Part shown: positions 18,025 to 26,906 of the stretch, piece by piece
How the letters are laid out: each line of letters opens with the position of its first letter
Numbering within the stretch: the stretch's first letter is position 1
DNA from: Listeria cornellensis FSL F6-0969
GTDB taxonomy: Bacteria > Bacillota > Bacilli > Lactobacillales > Listeriaceae
Assembly (NCBI RefSeq): GCF_000525855.1
Contig: NZ_AODE01000029.1
Span: forward strand, 1-64,000
Reading direction: 5' to 3'
Length of the DNA stretch: 64,000 nucleotides
Program-made: the position numbers and the translations under genes
Notes under the pieces: model-generated
What the model was told of the DNA's origin: nothing
What the model saw: only the letters and a program-made list of their open reading frames with translations
Database searches by the model: none

Positions 18025-18886
18025 ATGAGTAATGAAACTGCAAAAGTAACTGTTGGCGAGAAAAAGCTAACGAAAGGCGATTTAATGGCCGTATTTATTC
18101 GTTCCAACCTATTCCAAGGTTCATGGAACTTTGAACGTATGCAAGCTTTGGGATTCTGTTTTACCGTTGTCCCAATCATCAATCGCTTATATGAAGGCGA
18201 AGAACGTGCAGAAGCAATGAAACGCCATCTTGAGTTTTTCAATACACATCCATACATGGGAGCTCCGATTTTAGGGGTAACCGCAGCGATGGAAGAACAA
18301 AAAGCAAATGGTTCGCCAATCGATCAAGCTGCCATCAATGGTATAAAAGTAGGTCTCATGGGGCCACTTGCCGGTGTTGGGGATCCAATCTTCTGGGGAA
18401 CTGTTCGTCCAGTACTTGCCGCGCTAGGTGCATCTTTTGCATCAACTGGTAGTATCTTTGGGCCAATTTTATTCTTTGTACTCTTTAACGCGATTCGTCT
18501 TGGCTTCCGTTATTGGGGCGTGTTCTACGGTTATCGTAAAGGAACCGATGTTGTTTCTGATATGGCCGGTGGTGTTATCCAGAAACTAACAGAAGGTGCA
18601 TCGATTCTTGGGTTGTTCGTTATGGGTGGACTGGTAAACAAATGGACGAATATCGATATCCCACTTGTTGTCTCTACTACAACGAACCAAGAAGGTAAGA
18701 AAACCGTTACTACAGTACAAGATATTTTAGATAGCTTGATGCCTGGTATTCTTGCATTAGGACTAACATTTGCTTGTATGTGGTTGCTGAAGAAAAAAAA
18801 TCAACGCGCTTTGGATTATCTTCATGTTATTTGGACTCGGTATTGTAGGTTATGTACTTGGAATATTTGCTGTTCCTGGGTCTTGA
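18025..18886 (+). CDS. mpoD: Mannose-family PTS EIID membrane component, one homopolymer frameshift
   Basis: EIID partner of EIIC, about 286 residues after repair. Motifs: RSNLFQGSWNFERMQALGFCF, NTHPYMGAPILGVTAAMEEQ, IKVGLMGPLAGVGDPIFWGTVRP and GILALGLTFACMWLLKKK. An extra A at 18794-18801 shifts the last ~30 codons; seven A's give INALWIIFMLFGLGIVGYVLGIF, the expected last membrane helix, with stop TGA at 18884-18886. RBS AAGGGAGGTAACC precedes ATG 18025, 20 bases after EIIC. Last gene before a strong terminator. Confidence 0.88.
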
Positions 18887-18901
18887 TAGATGCAAAATAA
18901 A

Positions 18902-18947
18902 AACAGGATTTTCCGTTTTTTGATAACGGAAAATCCTGTTTTTTTAT
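18902..18947. terminator. Bidirectional terminator after the mannose PTS operon
   Basis: 16-bp perfect stem AACAGGATTTTCCGTT / AACGGAAAATCCTGTT followed by seven T's; A's on the left serve the convergent gene. Confidence 0.88.
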
Positions 18948-19564
18948 TCAAAAACGACATATACGATAACGCTTTGTTCTCTGTTTTTTAGACCTTCCTT
19001 GGCAAAAGTTTTTTCATTGATTCCCATTTCGCCTTTCCCCATACCCCACGCTTGTAATATATAACGCTCTCCTTTTTTAATCTTCCCACTCTCAAAGGGC
19101 TGTGTTTGCGCCACAGCGTTCTCTAATTTCCCAAAAACATCTTTTGGGATAACAAACGTATCTTGTGAAATCGCTCCACCATTTGTTATTTTTGCTCGGA
19201 TTTCGGTAGGTGTGAAAATATCAAAACCAGGAATCCCCCAAACAAGGGAACCGCTCAGTTGTGTATCTTCGTCACTCCCAAACTCTGTTACAAGCTCATG
19301 GATCACACGTTTATCTCGTTGGAATACATCAAAATAAACACTCACGTTGCTACCTTTCAGATTATAAGCTACCTCACCACTCGCAGCCAAAAGTAAAGAT
19401 AACTCATCAGTCTTAGCAAGTTCCCTCATATTTTTAATCTCACCATCTGGAATACCAGCCTCTTTTTGCTCTTGAAATGGCCAATAATTCATGTGATTCA
19501 AATAGAGCAAAACACCTCCAAGTACAACAATGGCTGCCCCTACTATTAATACTATTTTTTTCAT
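18944..19564 (-). CDS. Signal-anchored protein of unknown function
   Basis: A 206-residue protein with one N-terminal membrane segment (residues 4-22, KIVLIVGAAIVVLGGVLLYL) and no lipobox, so a membrane-anchored extracytoplasmic domain is likely. I do not recognise the domain; its segments (VSVYFDVFQRDKRVIHELVTEFG, PTEIRAKITNGGAISQDTF, YILQAWGMGKGEM) suggest a beta-rich fold. RBS AAAGGAGAG before ATG 19564. It is in line with, and overlaps by four bases, the preceding lipoprotein gene; the two probably work together. Confidence 0.6.
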   Translation of the reverse strand: MKKIVLIVGAAIVVLGGVLLYLNHMNYWPFQEQKEAGIPDGEIKNMRELAKTDELSLLLAASGEVAYNLKGSNVSVYFDVFQRDKRVIHELVTEFGSDEDTQLSGSLVWGIPGFDIFTPTEIRAKITNGGAISQDTFVIPKDVFGKLENAVAQTQPFESGKIKKGERYILQAWGMGKGEMGINEKTFAKEGLKNREQSVIVYVVFE

Positions 19565-20199
19565 AGTGCTCTCCTTTTTTTGTTGAAAATTCTAAATCTG
19601 GCTATTTTGCTACCTCTGTATTTTTTTTGTACTTCCTTAATAGACTGCACCACTTGCTCTGCTTCTACCTGATATTTCTCCATTTTCGATTTCGGTCCAT
19701 ACTCTAACACTTGTAAATAAAAATCGCCCATTTCAATTAAATACAAACGGTTCAAATAGGTAAATCCGGATTCTTTTGTTTCAAATACGCTTAATTTGGC
19801 AGGGTAATCGCCTACCTTCACATCTTGGAATGCTGGGAATTTCTCCACACCGTAATCTTTTGGAAACTCTTCTTCCACGATTTTTTGATAGGAGGCTAAA
19901 CTTACTCCCCCTTCATAATCCTTGAAATCTTCTTTCAGCTCTGTCAATCCATTTAAAGAAATCTCATCATCTTTCCGACTTACCGCGAGCTCTACATCTT
20001 CTGTGATAAGCTCTTTATCTGCTTTCTAGTTCGTCGGAATTTCAAGTGACCATGTTCCCTTTGTACTCTTCACAACCTTCATTTTCTCTACTTCTACGGT
20101 TTTCTTTTTCTCTGTAACGCTGTCCGTCGTCGCCTCACTGGAACATCCTGCGATAAATACTAAACCGAGCGCTAAAAATAAAATTGGTAGCCTTTTCAT
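19561..20199 (-). pseudogene. Lipoprotein gene interrupted by an in-frame amber codon
   Basis: ATG 20199 (RBS GGGAGG) opens a lipoprotein: signal [19 protein letters not shown] with lipobox, then a charged linker and WSLEIPTN. The next codon is TAG (plus-strand CTA at 20026-20028), after which the same frame continues with coding character (KADKELITEDVELAVSRKDDEISLNG, joined to TELKEDFKDYEGG...) to 19561. Unlike other breaks in this window it is a substitution, not a run-length change; a Trp codon TGG would restore it. The 8-base A run at 19621-19628 makes the true 3' end uncertain (an alternative stop is at 19610). Function unknown. Confidence 0.6.
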
Positions 20200-20410
20200 T
20201 ATTATTTTTCCTCCCTTTTCTTTGCTGAATAAAATGACTCGAATCCTAATTATAGTATTTAACGCGCCATTTCACAAGGATATTTTGGCTATTATTTCTT
20301 TTCATGCCCTTGCCTTGAGAAATAAGCCGATTGATGATGTGATTCGGTTCCTTTTTCAGGTAAATAATGATACAATAAGAGCAGAATTCAATGAATGCAG
20401 GTGTAAAATA

Positions 20411-20879
20411 ATGAGTATGGATGCAACAAATATCTTCTTAATGATCATGATTATCGGCGCGTTTTTATTTTCCATTTATGATGGCGTCATTCTTCACTTT
20501 TGGAAAGGTAAAACCGTTCTTAGTGTCCCGCTTCGTTCACGAGGGAAATGGGATGGATACATATTCGTTGGTTTGATCGCGATGCTGTTTATCTCGAACG
20601 CGTTCTTACGTCACGGACCAACGTCAACATCAGTCTTACTAGCCATTCTGGGCATTCTCTTCTTCTATATTTGTTTCATCAGAAAAGGTCGCGTTATCTT
20701 CAAGGAACATGGTTTTTTCTACGCCCTCCTCTTCTTTGAATACAAAAAAAATGGAGCGCATTAACCTATCCGAAGACGGCGTACTTGTTATCGAAACTGG
20801 CCGTCAACGTTTACTCCTATTCGTTCGTAACGAGGAAGATTTAGAACAGATGCTAAAAGTATTTACGGAAAAAAGTTAA
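20411..20879 (+). CDS. UPF0266/DUF986 family membrane protein, one homopolymer frameshift
   Basis: About 155 residues after repair, the usual UPF0266 length. Three N-terminal helices ([49 protein letters not shown]) are followed by a small C-terminal soluble part ([25 protein letters not shown]). Eight A's at about 20744-20751 where seven are needed break the frame just before [12 protein letters not shown] 20411 is preceded by AGGTG. By context it corresponds to L. monocytogenes lmo0779, next to the mannose PTS. Function unknown. Confidence 0.8.
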
Positions 20880-20922
20880 AAAAGTAGCGTTTGGACAAAA
20901 ATCCAAACGCTACTTTTTTAAA
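20880..20922. terminator. Bidirectional terminator
   Basis: 15-bp perfect stem AAAGTAGCGTTTGGA / TCCAAACGCTACTTT, A's before and T's after, between convergent genes. Confidence 0.88.
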
Positions 20923-21301
20923 TACCTACTTTACTTAAGTGAATCCGCTCTACTTCAAATTCAATAAATTTTCCGTGTAAGGCTTCGATTTGCTCATCGT
21001 ATTGCGTATTGAAACAAATGATGCTGTCCTCTAGTCGCAAAACGGCAAAACCGTCCTCTTCATAGTCTTCTAGTTGTCCAACAACATGAACATGCGCATC
21101 TTCCGTTTTTTCCAAAATGCAATGCTTCTCGTCGCTCTCCGCCAATTGCGCCGCCGTCAAATGCTGTGGTATTTCGATTTCTACCGTATATTTGCGATTC
21201 GACTCCGGCTCGTCATCATTCCAAATTCCCTCACACGTGCCGAAATCACTTTCAAATCTAACTTGCCCAGTCGCAAGCTTTTTCTGAATCCTAATTTCCA
21301 C
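20918..21301 (-). CDS. Conserved hypothetical protein, 127 residues
   Basis: Soluble, acidic, beta-strand-rich protein with no recognised domain (VEIRIQKKLATGQVRFESDF..., CILEKTEDAHVHVVGQLEDYEEDGFAVLRLEDSIICF in parts). The start is GTG 21301, because GGAGGAATTTTTTA precedes it exactly; the longer upstream frame has no site. Single gene, convergent with the UPF0266 gene and sharing its terminator. Confidence 0.6.
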   Translation of the reverse strand: MEIRIQKKLATGQVRFESDFGTCEGIWNDDEPESNRKYTVEIEIPQHLTAAQLAESDEKHCILEKTEDAHVHVVGQLEDYEEDGFAVLRLEDSIICFNTQYDEQIEALHGKFIEFEVERIHLSKVGI

Positions 21302-21373
21302 TAAAAAATTCCTCCTGAAGTTTTTTCGCTTTTGTATATTATAGCATGAAATTGGCAAATCGCATCTATTTTT

Positions 21374-22517
21374 TTACTGCATCACACTATAAATTTCTTT
21401 CACGAGCGCGCCGTTATCTTTTTCCATCCGAATATTAGAAAAAATAATGACAGCATCCCGATAATCTTTCGAAAAACTGTTAATCGTTTCATAATTGTAA
21501 AGCACACCGCGAGAAATATAAAAATTCGGCCGCGTGTAAAAACCATAGCCATAATTCCCAGCTCCCGCACGAAGCATACTCGCCAAACTCGATTGATTCA
21601 CCAGTTTTCCATCTGTCAACGCCTTGTTAAACAAATAAATATCCTTCGGCGGCATATACATGTTCCCCGCACCGAACAATTGCGATGTATCCTGTACAAA
21701 ACTTGTTTTCGTCAACACACCATTCTTCGTTTTATAACTCACCGATTCGTTTGGATGTGTGAAAAAAGAATCACCAAAACCTGTGGATGTCATGCCAGCT
21801 GGCGCCAAAACATGTTGCTTTAAATAAGCCTCTAAAGACTGATGCGACAACTTCTCAACCAATCTTCCCATCACCGCATAATTATCATCTTTATAGTCCC
21901 ATGTACCTGGCTGACGCTTGATTCCCGCCGCTTCCACCTGCTCTAAAATTTGCTGCGATGTCACTTTGTTGTTACCTTTTTCACGGCCTGCTAAACCCGA
22001 AGTGTGCCCCAGAAAATTCTTGACCTTGATATTTTGTCCATTTGGGAACTCTGGGAAATACTTCGCAATTGGATCTTCGACGTTCAGCAGTCCTTTTTCC
22101 TGTAATTGCATGATAGCCGTTGCGACCACCGCTTTTTCCATCGACCCTATAAAAAATAAACTTTGACTTGTATTGGCTTCCCCAGTCATTCTATTAGCCA
22201 AACCGTAGCCTTGATTCATAATAGCTGTGTTATCCTTGACGACATACGCCGTCCCATTAAATTGATGTTTCTTTAAAATTAAGTCGATTTTCGTTTTGAG
22301 CGGGGCATGTGGATCAATCACGATGTTCGCCTTCACATTCGCCGTCGACTCCTCGTTCATACTCATTTCGTTTGCCGTTACCTTAGAATGTGCCTGCATA
22401 AACAGATACGCACTTCCTAATCCCCCAAATAAAAAGCAAGCAATGACTGTAAAAATAACTCCTAGACGCCGCGTTTTGCGTTTTTTTTCGCGCCCGCTCT
22501 GTTCTGCTCACATGCAT
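21374..22517 (-). CDS. Membrane-anchored serine beta-lactamase-like hydrolase, one homopolymer frameshift
   Basis: Penicillin-binding-protein-like / class C beta-lactamase-fold hydrolase, about 380 residues. After repair of eight A's to seven (22481-22488), the N-terminus reads MHVSRTERARKKRKTRRLG followed by a membrane helix (VIFTVIACFLFGGLGSAYLFM), so the enzyme faces outside. Catalytic motifs: Ser-x-x-Lys in FIGSMEKAVVATAIMQL and the Tyr motif in DDNYAVMGRLVEKLSHQSLE. GNYGYGFYTRPN lies towards the end. RBS AAGGAGG before ATG 22517. Likely a peptidase or esterase acting on peptidoglycan peptides; a role as a true beta-lactamase is not shown. Confidence 0.8.
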
Positions 22518-22671
22518 TTTATTTCCTCCTTATTCTAATAAGTACGACATAATTGTAACACTTCGTAATATAATTGTAAAATAATTTTTCCCCTTTTCTT
22601 TTATTCTTGCTTGTTTTTTCGCAATAATACACGTATGCTTGAGTTAATTCAGAGCAAAGGAGTTCAAAAAT

Positions 22672-23544
22672 ATGACATTATTAGCATTCGATATGGGCGG
22701 TACAGCCGTCAAATACGCTTTAGTAGAGCAAGACGGCACCATCCTTTCCAAGGGTAAATTCAAGACACCAGACACATTAGACGCACTCATAAAACAGCTA
22801 CAAACCACCAAAAATACATACAAAACGGATACATTGGCGGGCATCGCCTTCAGCTGTCCTGGAGCAGTCGATAATGAAAGCGGTATTATCGGCGGTGCCA
22901 GCGCGATTCCCTACATTCACAACTTCCCGTTCCGACAATTATTAGAAGCAAAATTAGACCTGCCAATCACACTCGAAAATGACGCCAATTGCGCAGCTCT
23001 CGCCGAAACATGGCTTGGCGTAGCAAAACAAGCCAACGATATCCTCTTCCTCATCATTGGCACAGGTGTCGGTGGCGCTGTTATCAAAAATGGCAAAATC
23101 CACGCGGGCGCTCATCTTCACGGTGGCGAATTCGGCTATATGATTATGAACGATAAACTTGAAAATCTAAGTGACACTGGAACTGCCGTCAATGCCGCTT
23201 CACGCATCGCAAAACGAAAAGGTTTACCATCTCTAAGCGGTATTGAAGCCTTCCAACTAAAAGAAGCCGGTGATCCAATTGCCGTGGAAGAAATTGACAC
23301 CATGTTCCGCAATCTCGCAAAAGGTATTTTTAACTTGCAATATGTATACGATCCAGAGCTTATCGTGATTGGCGGTGGTGTCAGCGAACGCCCCGACTTC
23401 CTCCCCGCCGTCCAAACACAACTGGACGACTTATTAGAAAAAATCACGATTGCCAAAGTTGCGCCAAAGCTCGTTTCCTGCGAGTTCGGGAATGACGCCA
23501 ATCTCATCGGTGCCGTCGCGAATTTCAATCAAATTTATAAATAA
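22672..23544 (+). CDS. ROK family sugar kinase
   Basis: A 290-residue ROK kinase: ATP-binding loop FDMGGTAVKYALVEQDG at residues 5-20, substrate region PITLENDANCAALAETWLG with the catalytic Asp, IIGTGVGGAVIKNG phosphate loop, and GGEFGYM. The usual Zn-binding Cys cluster of glucokinase/repressor ROK proteins is absent (only HLHGGEFGYMIMNDKLEN), as in beta-glucoside kinase BglK-type members, so it is more likely a kinase for a modified sugar than glucokinase. RBS AAAGGAG before ATG 22672. Single gene; no sugar operon is adjacent. Confidence 0.85.
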   Translation: MTLLAFDMGGTAVKYALVEQDGTILSKGKFKTPDTLDALIKQLQTTKNTYKTDTLAGIAFSCPGAVDNESGIIGGASAIPYIHNFPFRQLLEAKLDLPITLENDANCAALAETWLGVAKQANDILFLIIGTGVGGAVIKNGKIHAGAHLHGGEFGYMIMNDKLENLSDTGTAVNAASRIAKRKGLPSLSGIEAFQLKEAGDPIAVEEIDTMFRNLAKGIFNLQYVYDPELIVIGGGVSERPDFLPAVQTQLDDLLEKITIAKVAPKLVSCEFGNDANLIGAVANFNQIYK

Positions 23545-23552
23545 ATACAAAT

Positions 23553-23586
23553 AAGACCAAGTGCTCACCCTCAAGCACTTGGTCTT
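23553..23586. terminator. Bidirectional terminator
   Basis: 13-bp perfect stem AAGACCAAGTGCT / AGCACTTGGTCTT with an 8-base loop, between convergent genes. Confidence 0.82.
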
Positions 23587-23590
23587 AACC

Positions 23591-23932
23591 CTATTTAGTC
23601 TGAACCAATTTTTCTACCTCCCCACGCTCCATAAGTATTTGTTCCAAAGCCATCAGCCACTTCTTCTGTTTATTAATGACAAATTGGAATTTATGCCCCT
23701 CTTTTGTCTCCACCTCAAGTAGATTAGATAACATATCCCGTCCTAAAATCTTCGTCATCACACCCTCTATCCGCATCACATCTTCAAAAGGAATCATGAT
23801 ATCCTCCGCAAAATAATCATTCGGCTTATGAATCAAATAATCTTTCGTCACATACAGCTTCCCTGGTACTGGCTTAAAACCGTTTTTCAAGTTCGCCAAG
23901 CCCTTGTAGACAACATCTAGCGACTCACCCAT
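23591..23932 (-). CDS. GRAM/PH-like small protein
   Basis: A 113-residue soluble protein. The segments PGKLYVTKDYLIHKPNDYFAED, IPFEDVMRIEGVMTKILGRDML and LLEVETKEGHKFQFVINKQKKWL follow the beta-strand pattern of bacterial GRAM-domain proteins, which are thought to bind lipids or membranes. Start ATG 23932 has a GAGGAGG-rich leader; an upstream extension (MRRKRC) would place the start inside it. Function unknown. Confidence 0.62.
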   Translation of the reverse strand: MGESLDVVYKGLANLKNGFKPVPGKLYVTKDYLIHKPNDYFAEDIMIPFEDVMRIEGVMTKILGRDMLSNLLEVETKEGHKFQFVINKQKKWLMALEQILMERGEVEKLVQTK

Positions 23933-24138
23933 ACATCGCTTCCTCCTCATATCGTATTTCTTTTACTCATCGGTTTGCTATGACTTCTCAACCCTCGTCA
24001 CATCTTGACAGACGTTCACAATTTGGAGACATTTAAAATCTTTTTTTTTTTAAAAACAGCTTGGCTTACACCTCTAGGCAGGTTAAAATATAGAGTATAC
24101 AGCAACGCCATGCATAATTTTGGAGGGAGTTAATCAAT

Positions 24139-24871
24139 TTGCGCGCAATAATTTATATCGGCAACGGGACACAACTAGCCGAGGGCAATGCAGAATTTCG
24201 TACATTTATTGCCGAAATCAGAAAAAAAAAGACCCGAAACCATCCAAGAACTAGGTTTTCTAAATATGAGCTATCCTACCATAGAAATCGCCTGTGAGAA
24301 GGCCATCGCAGCTGATGCTGATGAACTAATCGTCGTCCCAGTATTCCTATTTTCAGCAATTAACATTAAACATGAAATCCCTAAAATTCTCGACTCCCTT
24401 ACCAAGAAATACCCAGAAATCACTATCAAAATGACCAAAACATTTGGCTTTGATCCAGAAATAATCGCATTAGCCAAAGAAAAAATACTACAAACGAACA
24501 TCAATTTCACGAATTCAGAAGCGGTCCTGCTCGTTGGACTTGGTAGTGAGCGCGATAATGAGCCAGCCAGCCGTCTTTATAGCGTGTCGCAATTATTAGA
24601 ATCGCAGTTACACCTACCTGTTTTCCACAGTGAAATCAAAGGCGAACCATGTTATCCAACAAAACTAGAGCAACTAGTCACTCGTTTCGAAAAAATCTAT
24701 ATCTTGCCTTATTTCCTATTTACAGGCGCCCATGTCGTTGCGATTGATCAAGAGCGGCTACACTTGCAGAAATTATATCCAAACTGCGAGACTGTTCTTT
24801 GCGAATCATTTCATTACCATCCATTGCTAGAACAAGCCATTCTTCACAAAATTAGCGAACTTGTTGACTGA
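24139..24871 (+). CDS. CbiX/SirB-like chelatase-fold protein, one homopolymer frameshift
   Basis: About 243 residues with two chelatase-fold halves. Repair of nine A's to eight (about 24220-24228) joins LRAIIYIGNGTQLAEGNAEF to RPETIQELGFLNMSYPTIE. Family strands are clear: VVPVFLFSAINIKHEIPKIL in the first half, VLLVGLGSERDNEPASRLYSV and LPYFLFTGAHVVAIDQERLH in the second. In sirohydrochlorin chelatases the first strand ends GHGS and the loop has a metal-binding His; here these are GNG, SAIN and GLGS, and only the second-half GAH is kept. So the fold is sure but ferro- or cobaltochelatase activity is not. Start is TTG 24139 behind TTGGAGGGAG. Confidence 0.7.
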
Positions 24872-24918
24872 TTCTATCATCTGGAATGCCCCGAACCTAA
24901 GTATTCCAGATGATAGAA
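24872..24918. terminator. Stem-loop between convergent genes, probable terminator
   Basis: 16-bp perfect inverted repeat TTCTATCATCTGGAAT / ATTCCAGATGATAGAA with a 15-base loop; T/A tails are short on both sides. Confidence 0.7.
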
Positions 24919-24931
24919 AAACCAGCTTGTA

Positions 24932-25819
24932 TCAGCTAGGAACTAAAACATCAAGATGTTCTCGTAAAACTTCAATTTGAATGGGGAATGTATCTCCTGG
25001 ATCACCATCGACATTGACCTTCACATCAGGATCTGTGCAGGAAATGTCCAGTTTTGTTGTGGAAAAATACATCACACCGTCTGCTTTTTTCAACGTACCC
25101 AGCGCAATTTGCGGTAGAATTTTGGCAGCATCAATTAAGCCTAGTTTCGTTAAAATAAACACATGAATTAAGCCGTCATCCACCTCAGCTTCTGGCGCCC
25201 ATTGCTCCATGCCTCCAACCGAGTTCGTCAAGCTAGCAATAACTAGTCCCGCCTTGCCATCCCATTCTCCGTCATCATGTTTCACTTCAAATTCCAACAA
25301 CTCGTGACGCGCAAATGCTTTTAAACCTTCCGCAAAATAGGCGACAGAACCAAATTTCGTTTTTTGCTCCACGCTCACCTTATCGACGGCCTCCGCGATC
25401 ATCCCAGCAGCAAGGACATTCATAAAGTATGTATCGCCAATTTTCCCGATGTCCATAGGTCGCTTCCGTGCTGTTTCAAGCGCTTTTATCGCGCGATCTG
25501 GTCGTAATGGAACACCAAGCGATCGTGCCAAATCATTCACCGTGCCCAGCGGAATAAAACCAAATGCTGGTCGATGTGGCTTCTCTGCGATGCCGTTGAT
25601 AACCTCATTTAGCGTACCATCTCCACCCATCGCGATAACCGCTTCATAGCCATTGTCAGCCGCCTCATGCGCGAATTCCGTCGCGTCGCCACCTTTTTGC
25701 GTCTCTTTGACCTCTACCTCATCAAAACGCTTCAATAATGCCTGATGCGCCCGATCCTTGTATACTTTCCCTTTCTCTTTGCCAGAGGAAGGATTCACAA
25801 TCAACAATGCTTTTCCCAT
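24932..25819 (-). CDS. Lipid kinase, DgkB/YegS/BmrU family
   Basis: A 295-residue diacylglycerol-kinase-fold protein that phosphorylates a lipid alcohol with ATP. Seen: N-terminal LLIVNPSSGKEKGK, the nucleotide loop MGGDGTLNEVINGI, FGFIPLGTVNDLARSLGVP, and the C-terminal DPDVKVNVDGDPGDTFP motif. DgkB-type members recycle diacylglycerol from lipoteichoic acid synthesis; whether this copy does is inference. Start 25819 (MGKALL) follows GAAGGAGTG; upstream in-frame codons lack a site. Divergent from the alpha/beta hydrolase gene. Confidence 0.85.
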   Translation of the reverse strand: MGKALLIVNPSSGKEKGKVYKDRAHQALLKRFDEVEVKETQKGGDATEFAHEAADNGYEAVIAMGGDGTLNEVINGIAEKPHRPAFGFIPLGTVNDLARSLGVPLRPDRAIKALETARKRPMDIGKIGDTYFMNVLAAGMIAEAVDKVSVEQKTKFGSVAYFAEGLKAFARHELLEFEVKHDDGEWDGKAGLVIASLTNSVGGMEQWAPEAEVDDGLIHVFILTKLGLIDAAKILPQIALGTLKKADGVMYFSTTKLDISCTDPDVKVNVDGDPGDTFPIQIEVLREHLDVLVPS

Positions 25820-25986
25820 TATGTAACACACTCCTTCAATATACTCCTTCTCATTATACCCTGTTCCCATCCCATAAAAACAGCAAAACATACTTACTTG
25901 AGGAATTATTACTTGAAAAATTGCTCATTTGGCGTTACAGTTAAAACACAGTAGTTCACTTGGGTATTATACGAGGAGGATTAAAA

Positions 25987-26748
25987 ATGGAACGAATCAC
26001 ATTCAAAAACGAAGCCGGATTGACACTTGTTGGTCGTTTTTATGCCGCTCCTTCAAAGTCTATCATCATCATGACACACGGTTTTTTATCTAATAAATCA
26101 TCGAGCGGGCGCTTCGATCGCTTCGCCTTAAAATTACAACAAAACGGTTACAACGTACTAACATACGATTGCGGTGGCTACGGCGAAAGTGACGATACAG
26201 CCATTCATTTTGAGAAACAAGTCGCGGATTTACAGGCCGCAAAAAAATATGGCTATCAAATCGGAATGAAGAAATTCGCCTTTTGGGGACACAGCCTTGG
26301 CGGGCGCCTATCTTTAACTTGTTATGAGCCAGACATTGAAACCATGGTGCTGACCGGACCAGTTACTGGCGCTATTGCTTATCAACACGTGGATAATTTT
26401 TCAAACGAGCAGATTGCGCAATGTGAATGTAACGGGAGCATGATTTTTTACGTCGATGATCCTTGGCGTTCGGAAATTGTACTAGATAAGCGGATGCTAG
26501 CCGATTTTGATCATATGGATCAAGCAGCTACCTTGCAAAATGTTCACTGCCCTATCCTCGTGATTCATGGTACGGAAGGCGCTTTAGAACGAGAACTCGC
26601 ACAGATTACGAAACAAGGTACGAGCCATTTCCCTGCTGGCACAAAAATGATTGAGTTAGACGGCGCGGATCATGGGTTTATGGAACAATTAGACGAGATT
26701 GAAACACTGGGTCTCCATTGGTTACATGAGCACTTTTCTGTGAAGTAA
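25987..26748 (+). CDS. Alpha/beta hydrolase
   Basis: A 253-residue serine hydrolase. The oxyanion strand IIIMTHGFLSNKSSSGRFDRF, nucleophile elbow FWGHSLGGRLS (Ser around residue 105), acid in VIHGTEGALERE region and catalytic His in LDGADHGFMEQLDE are all visible. It resembles cytoplasmic esterases/peptidases of the YtmA or BD-FAE type; substrate unknown. ATG 25987 has RBS GAGGAGG. Monocistronic, ended by the TGGGACA-type hairpin repeat. Confidence 0.82.
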   Translation: MERITFKNEAGLTLVGRFYAAPSKSIIIMTHGFLSNKSSSGRFDRFALKLQQNGYNVLTYDCGGYGESDDTAIHFEKQVADLQAAKKYGYQIGMKKFAFWGHSLGGRLSLTCYEPDIETMVLTGPVTGAIAYQHVDNFSNEQIAQCECNGSMIFYVDDPWRSEIVLDKRMLADFDHMDQAATLQNVHCPILVIHGTEGALERELAQITKQGTSHFPAGTKMIELDGADHGFMEQLDEIETLGLHWLHEHFSVK

Positions 26749-26760
26749 AACGTAAGAAAT

Positions 26761-26906
26761 GAGGCTGGGACAAAAGGGTCTCAAAAGAAAAAAATAAGCA
26801 GGAATCGTGTATAAGCCACTTTCTTAAATGGCTCTATACAATGATTCCTGCTTTTCTATTTTCGAGTTTTTCACATTGAATTTCACTTATGTCCCAGACC
26901 CATTTT
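26761..26906. repeat. TGGGACA-ended hairpin repeat (copy A), probably doubling as terminator
   Basis: Outer arms GGCTGGGACA (26763-26772) and TGTCCCAGACC (26890-26900) enclose an inner stem AAGCAGGAATC / GATTCCTGCTT and a further small stem. It fills the gap between two convergent genes. The same ends occur at 59530-59657 and, partly, at 43949-44255. Confidence 0.75.

Noticed and set aside
20026-20028. Stop-codon recoding (pyrrolysine or suppressor) at the amber codon
   Set aside because: No recoding genes or structure seen and the organism group does not use it; a mutation or base error is more likely.
24932-25819. Sphingosine or NAD kinase
   Set aside because: GGDGTLNEVINGI and the C-terminal VDGDP motif place it in the DgkB/YegS lipid kinase group.
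26761-26906. A T-box or other riboswitch in the hairpin between the hydrolase and the deacetylase
   Set aside because: It lies between convergent 3' ends, so there is no downstream gene to control; it recurs elsewhere with the same ends.
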